Assembly: GCA_905250075.1 (NCBI GenBank)
Contig: CAJNOP010000117.1
Span: 124,001-188,000 of the forward strand
Length of the DNA: 64,000 bases
Direction: 5' to 3'
Origin: Rotaria sp. Silwood1
Taxonomy: Eukaryota > Rotifera > Eurotatoria > Philodinida > Philodinidae
Part shown: positions 63,721-64,000 of the stretch, piece after piece
Layout: every line of letters starts with the position of its first letter
How positions within the stretch are numbered: position 1 is the stretch's first letter
The notes under the pieces: generated by a model
The model's input: only the letters and a program-made list of their open reading frames with translations
What the model was told of the DNA's origin: nothing
Database searches by the model: none
Position numbers and translations under genes: made by a program

Positions 63721-64000
63721 AAAAACTCAAAGAATCCGACGAATGGAAGCTTCACAGCATTCATAACAAACGCTCGATTGGACTAAAGCATGATGCCAAC
63801 ATAACCGAAAAAAGTGGAAAGATCCACCGGGGCAATGTATCTGCTCAACTTCATTTCACCGATTGAATCCTCGAATTCTATATCGTGTTCAAGGGCCAGG
63901 AGACGACCACACATATATCAATCAATCGATAGAGCGCCCCCAAGAACCCTAGGATTGGTCCGAACATGTGTACCACATGTCCGTATAATAAGCGAGAAAA
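63721..64000. other. right edge of the window
   Basis: No gene seen. Locally higher G+C. An imperfect palindrome ACATGTGTACCACATGT is at about 63964-63980. Confidence 0.4.

Noticed and set aside
1-64000. CRISPR arrays, rRNA operons, LTR or other virus-like elements
   Set aside because: No regularly spaced direct repeats, no rRNA-like sequence, and no reverse transcriptase, integrase, capsid or envelope motifs were seen.

Overview
The window is nuclear DNA of a small-genome animal. It is strongly AT-rich by eye. Genes have short AT-rich introns (mostly 50-120 bp, a few of 0.5-1.8 kb), GT-AG junctions and poly-T tracts before acceptors. All recognised genes are metazoan. Degenerate tracts of the CCCACA type (C-strand of TGTGGG, the telomere repeat I recall for bdelloid rotifers), acceptor-like AGs just upstream of several start codons and many small foldback transposons fit a rotifer, most likely a bdelloid. 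That assignment is inference; another AT-rich spiralian is possible. A run of 100 N (34071-34170) marks an assembly gap.

Layout: Nanos (357-850, +); Frizzled of the Fz5/8 type (3647-6760, -); CENP-S/MHF1 (10634-11934, -) just downstream of a 17-exon GIGYF gene (12375-22067, -); the paired-like homeobox gene Rx/Rax (26609-27905, -); a partial ankyrin-repeat gene cut by the assembly gap (about 34171-34458, -); CEP120 (35496-41979, +); a 16-exon single-pass membrane protein with SUEL-lectin-like and CUB domains, a Thr-rich stalk and a long cytoplasmic tail (43675-52130, +); a small membrane-anchored protein of unknown function (52745-53381, -); and an ATF4/ATF5-like bZIP gene with an overlapping upstream ORF (56062-56920, -). 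Exon junctions of these genes were traced by hand and keep frame throughout, except in the truncated ankyrin gene.

The genes do not form one pathway. They are a normal sample of animal developmental and housekeeping genes: germline RNA control (Nanos), Wnt reception (Frizzled), translational repression (GIGYF), kinetochore/DNA repair (CENP-S), eye/forebrain patterning (Rx), centriole assembly (CEP120) and stress response (ATF4). Intergenic stretches and long introns carry mainly relics of DNA transposons: foldback/MITE elements at about 2.2, 18.0, 31.2, 32.9 and 40.5 kb, a mariner-like MITE at 25 kb, a pogo/Tigger-like TIR element with internal palindromic modules at 57.4-58.2 kb, and a hAT relic with a BED-type finger at 54.4-55.3 kb. 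No tRNA, rRNA, CRISPR, retrovirus-like or virus-like element was recognised.

The most interesting observations are the ATF4-type overlapping uORF in the bZIP gene, the SUEL+CUB+long-tail membrane receptor whose ectodomain is built from phase-1 exons, the near-perfect 455-bp palindrome, and telomere-like tracts lying between inverted repeats.
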